Positions 48,722 to 56,779 of a stretch of 64,000 nucleotides of DNA are shown here, one piece after another (within the stretch, counting starts at the first letter, position 1; the number at the start of each line of letters is the position of its first letter). The notes beneath the pieces are model-generated. The model worked only from the letters and a program-made list of their open reading frames with translations, was not told where the DNA came from and ran no database searches. A program made the position numbers and the translations under genes. This DNA comes from UBA4736 sp002404015 (GTDB lineage: Bacteria; Chloroflexota; Dormibacteria; Dormibacterales; Dormibacteraceae), in NCBI GenBank assembly GCA_036747295.1, contig DAIOCN010000016.1, forward strand, positions 1 to 64,000, written 5' to 3'.

Positions 48722-49141
48722 ATGCAGAATCCGCCCCCCGGACCCCCGCCGGGCAACCCGCCGGGCAACTACCCACCGGCTGCTTCGAGCGGCATCAACA
48801 CCAGGACGGGTGCGCTTCTGTCCTACCTATTGACGTGGGTGACCGGCATCATCTTCCTGTTCGTCGGGAAGGGGAATCCTGACGTCAAATACCATGCTGC
48901 ACAGTCGCTGGTCTGGTTCGGTTCGCTCCAGGTGCTGGGCATCATCATCAACATCGTTTCGAGCTTCAACGGGCTCGGGTTCCTGGGCTTCGTCGGGCTT
49001 CTGATCGGCCTGGTGACCTTCATCTCCTGGCTCTACTGCCTGTACAAGGCGTGGACCGGGAACGGCGCGCGGTTCGAGCTTCCGCTCGTGGGGGGCATTG
49101 TCACGCCTTACGCCGAGCAGCTCGCTAACAGCATCAACTGA
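48722..49141 (+). CDS. DUF4870-like membrane protein
   Basis: 139 residues from ATG 48722, with a very good ribosome binding site (CGGAGGAACC). The N terminus is Pro/Gly/Asn-rich (MQNPPPGPPPGNPPGNYPP). Three membrane helices follow: SYLLTWVTGIIFLFVG, GSLQVLGIIINIVSSF, and LGFVGLLIGLVTFISWLYCLYKAW. The FVGKGNPDVKYHAAQSL stretch between helices one and two is the typical DUF4870 feature (F.....V..HAKQAL). Role unknown. A GATAAT hexamer at 48673-48678 may be its -10. It ends at a bidirectional terminator. Confidence 0.88.
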   Translation: MQNPPPGPPPGNPPGNYPPAASSGINTRTGALLSYLLTWVTGIIFLFVGKGNPDVKYHAAQSLVWFGSLQVLGIIINIVSSFNGLGFLGFVGLLIGLVTFISWLYCLYKAWTGNGARFELPLVGGIVTPYAEQLANSIN

Positions 49142-49152
49142 CGTCGCGATTC

Positions 49153-49186
49153 AAAAAGAGGGCCTCGCCTAGCGCGAGGCCCTTTT
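49153..49186. terminator. Bidirectional intrinsic terminator
   Basis: GGGCCTCGC (49160-49168), 5-base loop, GCGAGGCCC (49174-49182), then TTTT (49183-49186) on the plus strand. AAAAAG (49154-49159) before the stem gives a U-run on the minus strand, so it can serve both the DUF4870 gene and the coiled-coil gene, whose stop codon is inside the stem. Confidence 0.85.
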
Positions 49187-49447
49187 CATTTCCTGCAGGG
49201 CCTCCTGGACTCCCTCACGCAGCGAATCGCGCTCCTCGCGCGCGGCTGCGAGCTGCTCGCGCAGCCGGCGGTTCTCCTCTTCGAGGGCCCGCAGGCGGGG
49301 GTCCGGCTTGCCGGCCGCCGCCTTCATGTCGCCGGCCTCCAGCCGCAGCCGCTCGTTGGCGACCTTCAACTCCCGGCGCTCGGCCAGGAGCTCCTGGACG
49401 AGTGAGGGCTCAGGCCCCCGCGGCGGACCTGGCGCCCCCGTCGACAT
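49169..49447 (-). CDS. Small coiled-coil protein
   Basis: 92 residues from ATG 49447 (or 101 from 49474). Pro/Gly-rich N terminus, then a continuous charged helix from about residue 17 on: SLVQELLAERRELKVANERL, PRLRALEEENRRLREQLAAA, REERDSLREGVQEALQEMKR. Heptad pattern of Leu strongly suggests a coiled coil. No domain. It is downstream of and overlaps the 49410 gene by 38 bases, so both are in one transcript. Could be a scaffolding partner. Confidence 0.7.
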   Translation of the reverse strand: MSTGAPGPPRGPEPSLVQELLAERRELKVANERLRLEAGDMKAAAGKPDPRLRALEEENRRLREQLAAAREERDSLREGVQEALQEMKRASR

Positions 49448-49715
49448 AGCGGCAGTGCCCGGGCTGGTACTCACGGAGTCGCAGATGCTCCATCTCGCCG
49501 CGCAGGTAGCGAGCCTTCACGGCGAGCGACTCGGAGAGCTTGGCGTTTTCGAACGGGTACCTGAACAGGTATTTGGAATCGATCAGAAGGCAGACGGACA
49601 GCCGATCCCCATCGTCCTCGTCCACGTACTTGTAGCAGGGCACGGTGCGGCGTGTGATCTGGCGGATCGGCACGCCGAGGACGCGGCCCCGGAAGACCTC
49701 GAGCGGCGAGCGCAT
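49410..49715 (-). CDS. Hypothetical protein, 101 residues
   Basis: MRSPLEVFRGRVLGVPIRQITRRTVPCYKYVDEDDGDRLSVCLLIDSKYLFRYPFENAKLSESLAV, then helical KARYLRGEMEHLRLREYQPGHCRYVDGGARSA. A mixed alpha/beta protein with three Cys, no known family and no membrane segment. The start lies about 30 bases from the 3' end of the radical SAM gene, so it may be in that operon. Its frame is well formed and different from random GC-rich frames. Confidence 0.68.
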   Translation of the reverse strand: MRSPLEVFRGRVLGVPIRQITRRTVPCYKYVDEDDGDRLSVCLLIDSKYLFRYPFENAKLSESLAVKARYLRGEMEHLRLREYQPGHCRYVDGGARSAAGA

Positions 49716-49742
49716 GCATGGATGATGCTAGAGCTTCGGATC

Positions 49743-50678
49743 TCAACTGGCCAGAAGCGAGAGCTGTACCGGCTCCGGGCGCTCCACGGGCTCCAGGAAG
49801 GCGTTGGAGCGGCGGCCCACACCGTGCTCGGCGGCCAGGCGGCCGACCTCCCTCACGATCGGCCGCGTCAGCGCCTCGGGCAGGTAGGCGCGAGCGAAGT
49901 AGTCCGACTCGTACCGCGGCAGCAGCTCCGGCCAGTGCTTGGCGAGGGTTTCCAGGAAGTGCTCCCGGGTGCCCTCCCTGAGGTACAGGACGTTGGCCCA
50001 GATATGGGCGGCCCCCGCGTCGCGGGCGGCCCTGACCACCGCTGCCATCTGCTCCGGGCGGTCGCTGAGTCCGGGCAGGATGGGCGCCATCCCGACCCCG
50101 GCGCGGATCCCCGCGCTGACCAGGCGCTCCAGAGCGCGGAGGCGCTGGCGAGGATGGGCGGTGCCTGGCTCGGTGCGCCGCCCGATCTCGTCGTCCAGGG
50201 TCGGGATGCTGAAGTTGACGCTGGTCTTGGCCCTCCTCGCGAGGTCGCTGAGGACGTCGATGTCGCGGACGATCAGCGGGCCGCGCGTGATGATGCCGAT
50301 CGGGTTGGAGAAGTCGTGAAAGACTGCCAGGCAGGCCCGGGTCAGGCGGTACTGGCCCTCCGCCGGCTGGTAGGGGTCGGTAGCGGCGCCCACCGCCACC
50401 CCCTCCCGCCGCCAGCCGCGCCGCCCGAACTCGCGACGCAGGACGTCGGCCACGTTGGTCTTGACGCGAACGGAGCGACCATAGCGGTCATCGGAGGGTC
50501 GGTCCGCCCGCTTCTCGAAGGCCCGGACGTAGCAGAAGGCGCAGCGGTGCTCGCAGCCCATGTACGGGTTCAGGGACCACTTGAAGGGCATCCCGCGGAC
50601 CGGGTTGAGCGCGCTCTTGCACGGCTCCTCCAGGTAGGCGACGTCGACGCGGCGAGGCTCCGGGTCCACCTCTGTCAC
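49743..50678 (-). CDS. Radical SAM protein, Rv2578c-like
   Basis: 311 residues. The N-terminal iron-sulfur motif is GCEHRCAFCYVRAF with C42, C46 and C49 (CxxxCxxC). Before it SALNPVRGMPFKWSLNPYMG and after it VKTNVADVLRREFGRRGWRREGVAVGAATDPYQPAEGQYRLTRACL, PGLSDRPEQM and LYLREGTREHFLETLAKHWPEL. The family is near spore photoproduct lyase-like proteins. Actinobacterial members I recall are SOS-controlled. The GTG at 50678 or the one three codons later may be the start. A LexA-like box lies just upstream. Function in DNA repair is inferred. Confidence 0.85.
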   Translation of the reverse strand: MTEVDPEPRRVDVAYLEEPCKSALNPVRGMPFKWSLNPYMGCEHRCAFCYVRAFEKRADRPSDDRYGRSVRVKTNVADVLRREFGRRGWRREGVAVGAATDPYQPAEGQYRLTRACLAVFHDFSNPIGIITRGPLIVRDIDVLSDLARRAKTSVNFSIPTLDDEIGRRTEPGTAHPRQRLRALERLVSAGIRAGVGMAPILPGLSDRPEQMAAVVRAARDAGAAHIWANVLYLREGTREHFLETLAKHWPELLPRYESDYFARAYLPEALTRPIVREVGRLAAEHGVGRRSNAFLEPVERPEPVQLSLLAS

Positions 50679-50694
50679 TATAGAACAAATGTTC
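50677..50694 (-). promoter_or_regulatory. LexA-type SOS box with overlapping -10
   Basis: GAACAAATGTTC at 50683-50694 fits the Gram-positive/actinobacterial LexA consensus GAACN4GTTC exactly. On the minus strand it is followed directly by TATAGT (50682-50677), a likely -10 element. A start at the GTG ending 50669 would be seven bases after it, so a leaderless transcript is possible. Confidence 0.7.
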
Positions 50695-50708
50695 GCCCGC
50701 CGGCTGTT

Positions 50709-51404
50709 TCATTTGACCGTTGAAGAGGGGCAGTAGTCGTTGAGGACGCAGCTCTCGCAGCGCGGCCGGCGGGCGTCGCAGACCCGGCGCCCGTGCAGGA
50801 TCAGCCGCAGCGAGAGCCCAGTCCACTCCCGAGAGGGGACCATCGAGCAGACATAAGTCTCGATCTTCTCCGGGTCGCGGGTGGCGACCAGGCGGAGGCG
50901 GTTGGTGAGCCGGGTCACATGCGTGTCCACCGGGAAACCCGAGATCCCGAAGCCGACCCCCAGAATGACGTTGGCGGTCTTGCGGCCGATGCCGGGCAGC
51001 GTAACCAGGTCCTCCATGCGGCTCGGGACCTCGCCGTTGAAGCGCTCGACCAGCGCCCTGGCGCAGCCGATGATGGCTTTGGTCTTGGCCCGGAAGAAGC
51101 CGGTCGGCTTGATGATCCGCTCGACGTCGGCTGGGTCGGCCGCAGCCAGGTCGTGGGGCGTCGGGTAGGCCTTGAACAGGGCCGGCGTGACCGAGTTCAC
51201 CATCTTGTCCGTCGTCTGCGCGGACAGGATGGTCGCGATCACGAGCTGGAAAGGTCCTTCGTGATCGAGCTCCATGATCTCCGCATAGACCGCTTTTAGG
51301 CGGTCGACCGTCAGCAGCGCACGGGTCCGGGCGCCGCGCGGCGGGGGCGGCAGCTTCGCGCGCCGCCGGGCCAGGCTCAGGGGCTTGGTGGGGCGCTTAG
51401 CCAA
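50709..51404 (-). CDS. nth: Endonuclease III
   Basis: 231 residues from TTG ending 51404 (LAKRPTKPLSLARRR). The frame extends 117 bases further to 51521, but a hairpin and a direct repeat lie there. Helix-hairpin-helix LPGIGRKTANVILGV holds the catalytic lysine, and VDTHVTRL the catalytic aspartate. The 4Fe-4S cluster motif CDARRPRCESCVLNDYC follows the C-x6-C-x2-C-x5-C spacing. DNA glycosylase/AP lyase for oxidised pyrimidines. The start is uncertain; an ATG at 51473 is also possible. The stop is about 15 bases from the LexA-type box. Confidence 0.93.
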   Translation of the reverse strand: MAKRPTKPLSLARRRAKLPPPPRGARTRALLTVDRLKAVYAEIMELDHEGPFQLVIATILSAQTTDKMVNSVTPALFKAYPTPHDLAAADPADVERIIKPTGFFRAKTKAIIGCARALVERFNGEVPSRMEDLVTLPGIGRKTANVILGVGFGISGFPVDTHVTRLTNRLRLVATRDPEKIETYVCSMVPSREWTGLSLRLILHGRRVCDARRPRCESCVLNDYCPSSTVK

Positions 51405-51492
51405 GGAAGATGGCGCCGTAAGGGCGGGCTGCGCCCGCCTGATTGGGTCCGTCTTCCAGACGCCGACCAGCATCTGTTGGGGGAAGGGGGCC

Positions 51493-51522
51493 CGTGGGGG
51501 AAACACGCTTGTCTCCCCCACG
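51493..51522 (-). terminator. Hairpin after the YqeY-like gene
   Basis: CGTGGGGGA (51493-51501) pairs with TCCCCCACG (51514-51522), 12-base loop, four bases beyond the YqeY stop on the minus strand. No T-run. It probably separates the YqeY-like gene from nth. Confidence 0.5.
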
Positions 51523-51526
51523 TTGC

Positions 51527-51976
51527 TTAGCCAAGGAGCTTCTTGGCGACTCCCGCGATCCGGCCGCCGTCCACCCGCCCGGCGAGCCGCGCGGTGGCCG
51601 CCTTCATGACCGCGCCGAAATCGCGGGGCCCCTGCGGCTTGACCTCGGCGATCACGGCGCGGAGCTCCGCTTCCAGCTCGGCGTCGCCCATCTCCGCCGG
51701 AAGGTAGCGGCGCAGCAGGGCGCTCTCGGCCTCCTCCTTGTCGGCGGCCTCCGAACGGCCGGCGTCGCGGTAGGCCTTGACCGCCTCCTCGCGCCGCTTG
51801 ACCTCCTTGCGAAGCACCCGGATGACGGCCTCGTCATCTGTGACTTCCCCCGCCCCCGGCTCCTTCCCGGCCTGCACGATCTCGCTCTTCAGCATGCCCA
51901 GCGTGGTCAGGGCGAGCTCGTCCCGCTGCTTCCGGGCGTCGAAGAGGTCGTGCTCGACCCGCTCGTAGAGGGACAT
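51527..51976 (-). CDS. GatB/YqeY domain protein
   Basis: 149 residues from ATG 51976. MSLYERVEHDLFDARKQRDELALTTLGMLKSEIVQAGKEPG, then VTDDEAVIRVLRKEVKRREEAVKAYRDAGRSEAADKEEAE, LLRRYLPAEMGDAELEAELRAVIAEVKPQGPRDFGAVMKAATARLAGRVDGGRIAGVAKKLLG. This is the normal YqeY layout with the tail that resembles the GatB C-terminal. Possible link to tRNA-dependent amide transfer, but the family's function is unsettled. Divergent from the Pro-rich gene (46-base gap). Confidence 0.92.
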   Translation of the reverse strand: MSLYERVEHDLFDARKQRDELALTTLGMLKSEIVQAGKEPGAGEVTDDEAVIRVLRKEVKRREEAVKAYRDAGRSEAADKEEAESALLRRYLPAEMGDAELEAELRAVIAEVKPQGPRDFGAVMKAATARLAGRVDGGRIAGVAKKLLG

Positions 51977-52022
51977 GGCCCCGATTGTCACACATGGTCC
52001 GAAGCGGGGATAATCGGCACCC

Positions 52023-53180
52023 GTGGCGCTCCTGATCGGACCTGTCGTCGCACTCATCGGGGTTCTCGCCGCGTATTTCGTGCTCAGGACCCGGGCCCGG
52101 TCGCGGGCCTCGCTCTATTCGTCGCGCCGCACCGAGCTGCAGCGCGTGGCCGCCGCGCGGAGGGCGCACGCCCTCGATCCGCACGCCCCGAAAGGGAAGG
52201 GAAAGCCCGCAGCCGCTCCGGCGGCCTACCCGCCGCTGGCACCCGCCCCGGCTCCCGCTCCCGCTTCCGCCCCCGAGCCTCGGGCCGGCGACGCCTGGGA
52301 CTCCTCGCCCACCCGACCCGCCGAGACGGTGCTGCCGCCCGCCGCGGCTGCGGCCGCCCCGCCCCAGCAGTTCGAGTCGTCGGCCCCGGTCGAGCCGCCC
52401 CCGGCTCCGGAACCGCCCGCTCCGGAACCGGTCTTCGTGGAACCGCCCGCTCCCGAATCAGTCTCCGTGGAGCCGCCCGCTCCCGAACCGGTCTTCGTCG
52501 AGCCGCCGCCACCGCCGCCACCGGCTCCGGAACCTATGGCCGCGGAACCGCCGGCCCCCGAGCCGATCCCGGAACCGCAGCCTCCCGCGGCCGCCGAACC
52601 GGTCGCCGCTCCCCCGCCGGCGCCCCCTCCTCCCCCGCCGATGGAGAGCGACTGGTCTGTCAGCATGGCGCCCAGCCCGCCGCCGCCGCCGCCCGCCCCG
52701 GCGCCGGCCCCGGAACCTGCCCCCGTGGCCCAATACCTCCCCCCCGGGGAGACGCTGGCCCCTCCTGAAGGCGCCTGGGAGTCGGCTTCGCCGGCACCGT
52801 CCGAGGCTGCCGTGGACGCCACCCCGGTGGTCCCGGAGGCCGCGGCCGCCGCCTCGCCGAGCTGGGAGGTGGCGCCGGACTCGTCGCACGACGCCAAGAC
52901 GTCGCTCCAGGCTCAGCCGATCCCGGACGCCACCGACGCCGCGGCGACGCCTGCCGCCTGGAGCATCATCGGCGAGGGCGGCGCCGAGATCGCGCCCGGC
53001 GACCAACCCAGCTTCAGGGCCTCCAAGCGGGGCCGCAAGGAGAAGAGCTGGGACTCGGGGATCTACGGAGAGGAGCCCAAGGAGCCCGTCGCCCAGACCG
53101 TCCTCGGCTACATAGGCCTGGTCGCCGCCCTGGTCGTGGTCCTGCTGGGCGTGATCCTGATGATCAGCGCGACGCGTTAG
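52023..53180 (+). CDS. Pro/Ala/Glu-rich protein with membrane segments at both ends
   Basis: 385 residues. Residues 1-22 form an N-terminal helix (MALLIGPVVALIGVLAAYFVL). The last 25 residues (VLGYIGLVAALVVVLLGVILMI) form a second one. Between lies low-complexity sequence, with EPPAPEP, VFVEPPAPESV, PPAPEPMAAEP and PPPPPPMES. Composition is highly biased to Pro, Ala and Glu. It may be a spacer or scaffold that bridges sites on one membrane face. No domain. Starts at GTG 52023. Convergent with the M3-like peptidase gene, and the stops overlap by 17 bases. Confidence 0.72.
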   Translation: MALLIGPVVALIGVLAAYFVLRTRARSRASLYSSRRTELQRVAAARRAHALDPHAPKGKGKPAAAPAAYPPLAPAPAPAPASAPEPRAGDAWDSSPTRPAETVLPPAAAAAAPPQQFESSAPVEPPPAPEPPAPEPVFVEPPAPESVSVEPPAPEPVFVEPPPPPPPAPEPMAAEPPAPEPIPEPQPPAAAEPVAAPPPAPPPPPPMESDWSVSMAPSPPPPPPAPAPAPEPAPVAQYLPPGETLAPPEGAWESASPAPSEAAVDATPVVPEAAAAASPSWEVAPDSSHDAKTSLQAQPIPDATDAAATPAAWSIIGEGGAEIAPGDQPSFRASKRGRKEKSWDSGIYGEEPKEPVAQTVLGYIGLVAALVVVLLGVILMISATR

Positions 53181-54684
53181 GCGCCGGCAGACGCCCCGCG
53201 AAGACCCTCGCCAGGGCCTCGCCTGACCAGGGCTTGCCCCCCTCCTCGGCCACGGTCTCCTCGGCCTCCGGGAGCGAGCCTTTCCGCCACTGCCGGCGCA
53301 GCCAGTCGCCCGCCTGGGGGCTCGCCCACCACCGCGGGCCGAAGCGCTCCCGAAGTCGCTCCTCCAGGGCGGCCTCGGCCAGCCAGGCGCGAAGGTAGTC
53401 GGCCGAGTAGTAGCCGCCGTCCCGGTCGAATTGCCACATCCGGGGGTCGTAGCGGAAGCCGGTGCGGGCGCCCAGTACCTCGGCGAACAGCCGCCGGCCC
53501 CGCGCGGGGTCCAGGGCATCGCCTGCGTACAGCTCGAGCTCATAGGCCAGCTTGCCCACGTAGCGGGTGAACATCATGAGGTCGACGCCGGTCAGGTCGG
53601 CTGCGATCCGGTCCGCCTCGGCGTCGCTCACGCCGGTGGCGCCGGCGATCCACTCCGGGTAGTGGCCGATCCGCTCGAAGAGGTAGGACCAGAGCTCCGC
53701 GTAGGCCATCGAGCGGCCGAGATTGGTGAGCGGCCAGCCGAGGTCGGGATCGCTGAGGCCGTAGTGCAGGGCGTGGCCGGCCTCGTGCAGGAACGCGGCG
53801 TAGTCGTGGTTGCCGCCCCGCGGCCGGGTCAGCAGGTGGACCTCGCGGCCGGCGTCCGGTACCCAGACGGAGGCCCGCGGGTTCTTGGCGGGACGATCTT
53901 CGATGTCGATCGTGATCGTCGGCGCCGAGAACAGCTCCAGGCCCAGGTCCTCGAACGTTCGCCGCATAGCCGGCTCGAAGCTCTCCTGGCGGAAGGCGAG
54001 GTCGTGCTCGGCGAGTCCGCGGAAGTAGCTGGTGTGGTGGCTCGGGCAGTCGCCCCAGCTCCGGCCGGCCGCCTGCATGCGCGGCTCGACCCAGGCCCGG
54101 TAGCGGTCCTGGGCGGCGTCGGCCACGCGCTGCAGCTCCCGGGCCAGGGACTTGTAGTCGACCTCTTTGAGGGTGGCCCAGAACCTGGTGTAGGAGTCGT
54201 GACCCAGCTCTCGCAGGACCAGCAGGGTGATCCGGTTCACCTCCAGCGCCAGGTCGTCGGCGCCGGCCATCACCTCGGACGTGAGGTCGCCGAGCAGCTC
54301 GCGGCGGGCGCGGTCCGGGTCGCGGGCGATCAGGGACTGGGCGCTGAAGAACGGGATCCGCTTGCCCTCCAGCACGACGGTGGCCGTGGCGTAGAAGGTG
54401 GTCAGCTCGTCCTGCTGGGCCGCAGTGCGGCGCTCGATGATGCCCTGGATGATCGCCGCCCGGACGCGCTTGCGAGCCTCGGCCTCCTGGCCGGTGGCGC
54501 TCTTGAGGGCGGCGCTGGCGGCACCGAGCGCGGCGTCCGAATAGAGCCACGAGTAGCGGTCAAGGATCGCGGCCGTGTCCTGCTCCTGCTTCAGCCCGGC
54601 CCGCACCGTCCGGCCCTCTGTCTGCAGCTCATGGTTGGAGTCTCGGAGGCCCTTGACGATGTCGTCGTACGTCATCACGGCCAT
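53164..54684 (-). CDS. M3-like zinc metallopeptidase
   Basis: 506 residues, mainly helical. The zinc site is FLHEAGHALHYGLSDP (HExGH; the second Glu lies about 25-30 residues on, in MAYAELWSYLFE). This is the HExxH-E arrangement of M3/gluzincin peptidases. Surrounding sequences: WGDCPSHHTSYFRGLAEHDLAFRQESFE and RMWQFDRDGGYYSADYLRAWLAEAALEE. The length is shorter than typical oligopeptidase F (about 600). No signal peptide. Probably a cytoplasmic oligopeptidase. An ATG three codons into the gene (MTYDD) could be the true start. Confidence 0.8.
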   Translation of the reverse strand: MAVMTYDDIVKGLRDSNHELQTEGRTVRAGLKQEQDTAAILDRYSWLYSDAALGAASAALKSATGQEAEARKRVRAAIIQGIIERRTAAQQDELTTFYATATVVLEGKRIPFFSAQSLIARDPDRARRELLGDLTSEVMAGADDLALEVNRITLLVLRELGHDSYTRFWATLKEVDYKSLARELQRVADAAQDRYRAWVEPRMQAAGRSWGDCPSHHTSYFRGLAEHDLAFRQESFEPAMRRTFEDLGLELFSAPTITIDIEDRPAKNPRASVWVPDAGREVHLLTRPRGGNHDYAAFLHEAGHALHYGLSDPDLGWPLTNLGRSMAYAELWSYLFERIGHYPEWIAGATGVSDAEADRIAADLTGVDLMMFTRYVGKLAYELELYAGDALDPARGRRLFAEVLGARTGFRYDPRMWQFDRDGGYYSADYLRAWLAEAALEERLRERFGPRWWASPQAGDWLRRQWRKGSLPEAEETVAEEGGKPWSGEALARVFAGRLPAPNASR

Positions 54685-54698
54685 GATATCGACCGACC

Positions 54699-55919
54699 AT
54701 GCGGCTCCCGGTGCGGCTCTCGGACCTGCTGATCCTCTTCACGGCGGTTGACGTGCTGGTGCTCTACCTGGCGCTGTCGGCCGCGGGCCGTGGCGTCCTG
54801 GTGCTTCCCGTCCTGGTCGTGGCGGTGGTCCTCACGCGCGCCTACACCGCAGCTGCCTCCGACCGGCTCCGGCTCCTCGCGCTCCTGGCCCTGGTCGCAG
54901 TCCTCTTCATGCTGCCGCAGGCGCTGCTCATCCTCTCCCGGCCGCCCCACGCGCCCATCCAGGACGGCCTGCTGATCACCGAGGCGGCCGCGCGCCGGCT
55001 GCTCGCCGGGCTCGATCCCTATGGCCATGGCTACCTCGACAGCGCTCCGTTGCGCGCCTTCTACGCGCCCGAGTTCCCGATCAACCCGCTGCTCGGTCAC
55101 TACGTCTACCCGCCCGGGGCCATCCTCCTGGCGACGCCCTTCCAGGCGCTCGGGGTGGACCTGGCCTGGCTCTGGGTGCCGGTGATCCTCGCGCTCGCCC
55201 TGGCCGCCCACGCGGCGGCGGGCCGGGCCGGTGTCGTGGCGGTGGCGCTCAACCCCCTGCTGCTGTTCGACTACCTGTACCTCTTCAATGACCTCCTGTT
55301 CCTGGCGGCCACGCTGGCCGGCGTCGGGCTGCTGGCGAGGCGCCGGTTCATCGCCGGCGGAACGGCGCTGGGCGTCGCGCTGCTCCTGAAACAGCAGGCG
55401 ATCCTGTTCATTCCGTTCGCGGCGCTGCTGGCCGGTCGGCGGGGCTGGCTGCCGGCGCTGGCCGCAGGCGCGGCGACGGTCCTGCTGGTGTCGCTGCCCT
55501 TCCTGCTCTGGTCGCCGGGCGCCTTCCTGGGCGATACGGCGGCCTATTTCTACGGGTCGGGACTGGCCAGCTTCCCCATCCGCGGGCTCGGCCTGCCCGG
55601 GATGCTGGTGAGCCTCGGCGTGATCCCCAGCCGCTGGGCCGCCTACCCGGCCGGCATCCTCCAGGTCCTGGTGGCGCTGCCGCTGCTCGGGCTGGCGCTG
55701 GTGAGGCTGCACCGGCACTTCACCTGGCCGGCGTTCTGGGCCTGGCTGGGCGCGTTCTCGGTCGCGGTCTTCCTCCTCGGGCGGACGCTGGCGCCCAACT
55801 ACGTGACGCTGATCGGGCTGCTGCTCACGCTGGCGATCGCCTCAGGGCTGGAAGACCCGGTGCCAGGCGCGGCCGTCGCCGGACGCCTCGACCATCCCGC
55901 CGGCGAGCCCGGCGTATAG
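54699..55919 (+). CDS. GT87-like membrane glycosyltransferase (DUF2029)
   Basis: 406 residues and about ten hydrophobic segments, e.g. LLILFTAVDVLVLYLAL, VLVLPVLVVAVVLT, LLALLALVAVLFMLPQALLIL. GLDPYGHGYLDSAPLRAFYAPEFPINPLLGHYVYPPG in the first loop resembles the substrate loop of polyprenyl-phosphate-mannose glycosyltransferases. The C terminus (SGLEDPVPGAAVAGRLDHPAGEPGV) overlaps the convergent Asp-box gene by 78 bases, so the actual end of the membrane part is near residue 380. Divergent from the M3-like gene, with only 14 bases between the starts. Confidence 0.78.
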   Translation: MRLPVRLSDLLILFTAVDVLVLYLALSAAGRGVLVLPVLVVAVVLTRAYTAAASDRLRLLALLALVAVLFMLPQALLILSRPPHAPIQDGLLITEAAARRLLAGLDPYGHGYLDSAPLRAFYAPEFPINPLLGHYVYPPGAILLATPFQALGVDLAWLWVPVILALALAAHAAAGRAGVVAVALNPLLLFDYLYLFNDLLFLAATLAGVGLLARRRFIAGGTALGVALLLKQQAILFIPFAALLAGRRGWLPALAAGAATVLLVSLPFLLWSPGAFLGDTAAYFYGSGLASFPIRGLGLPGMLVSLGVIPSRWAAYPAGILQVLVALPLLGLALVRLHRHFTWPAFWAWLGAFSVAVFLLGRTLAPNYVTLIGLLLTLAIASGLEDPVPGAAVAGRLDHPAGEPGV

Positions 55920-56711
55920 CACGCCGTCGCTGTCCGCGAAGGCGACCACCTCCCGGCCCGCGAGCGACTGCCGGCCACCCAGGTACAGCCCGCTGACCGT
56001 GGCCGCCGCCTGCTGGCCGGGCTCGTAGGCCCAGACCCCGGCGGGCAGGCGCCCGCTCTCCCGCCAGTCGCCGGCGCGGGCCTCGAACAGCCGGCCGTCC
56101 CAGGTGGCGGCGAACGCGGCGGCGCCCTGCCAGCCCACGCTCGTCACCCTCGCCGGTCCGGGCTGGCGGAGCCAGGTCAGCCCGGAATCCGCGGAGGTGA
56201 GGATCCCGGTCAGCGAACCGGCGGTCGCCCCCCCCTGGCTGCCGAACGCGATCGACTCGATCTCCGTCGCCTCCGCCGGCAGCTGGGAGCGCTGCCAGGT
56301 CGACCCCGCATCGTTGCTCACCCACATCACCCCGGCCCAGGCCGCGGCCGCCAGGTGAGGGCCTAGGGCCGCCACCGCCAGGAAACGCCGGCCGGTCGGC
56401 GCGGCGCGCTTCCAGCTGCGCCCCGAATCGGGGGACACGAAGACACCGTCGTCCGCCCCCAGGACCAGCGTGTCTCCGGCCGCCAGGGCCAGGGGGCTCG
56501 CGGTCGGGAGCGCGAAGCGGCCGGCGACGCGCCCGGCCTGGTCGAGCAGCAGCAGGTGGCCGTGGCCGTCGGCGAGGTAGAGCCCACCGGCGGGCGCGGC
56601 GGCCATTGCCAGCCGGTAGCCGGCCCCGGAAGGGGCCGCGGCCAGCCGAAGGCCGAGCGCGGCGAAGGTCACCAGGGCGAGCCCCAGGACGGCCAGGAGG
56701 CGCGGCAGCAT
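55842..56711 (-). CDS. Secreted or anchored Asp-box propeller protein
   Basis: 289 residues from ATG 56711. An N-terminal signal-anchor (MLPRLLAVLGLALVTFAALGLRLA) precedes beta-propeller repeats: PDSGRSW, NDAGSTW, ADSGLTW and GDGRAW. The AAAPAGGLYLADGHGHLLLLDQAGRV part is another blade. This is a YCF48/BNR-like protein of the outer face of the membrane. No catalytic residue is seen. It is a second member of the Asp-box group after the gene at 9004. It overlaps the GT87-like gene's 3' end by 78 bases in convergent orientation. Confidence 0.8.
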   Translation of the reverse strand: MLPRLLAVLGLALVTFAALGLRLAAAPSGAGYRLAMAAAPAGGLYLADGHGHLLLLDQAGRVAGRFALPTASPLALAAGDTLVLGADDGVFVSPDSGRSWKRAAPTGRRFLAVAALGPHLAAAAWAGVMWVSNDAGSTWQRSQLPAEATEIESIAFGSQGGATAGSLTGILTSADSGLTWLRQPGPARVTSVGWQGAAAFAATWDGRLFEARAGDWRESGRLPAGVWAYEPGQQAAATVSGLYLGGRQSLAGREVVAFADSDGVLYAGLAGGMVEASGDGRAWHRVFQP

Positions 56712-56779
56712 CGGCCTATGTTGGCCCCTGGGCGCCCTTGCGTACGCGTAGGGCTGGTACCTTACGATCACGTTCGAGC

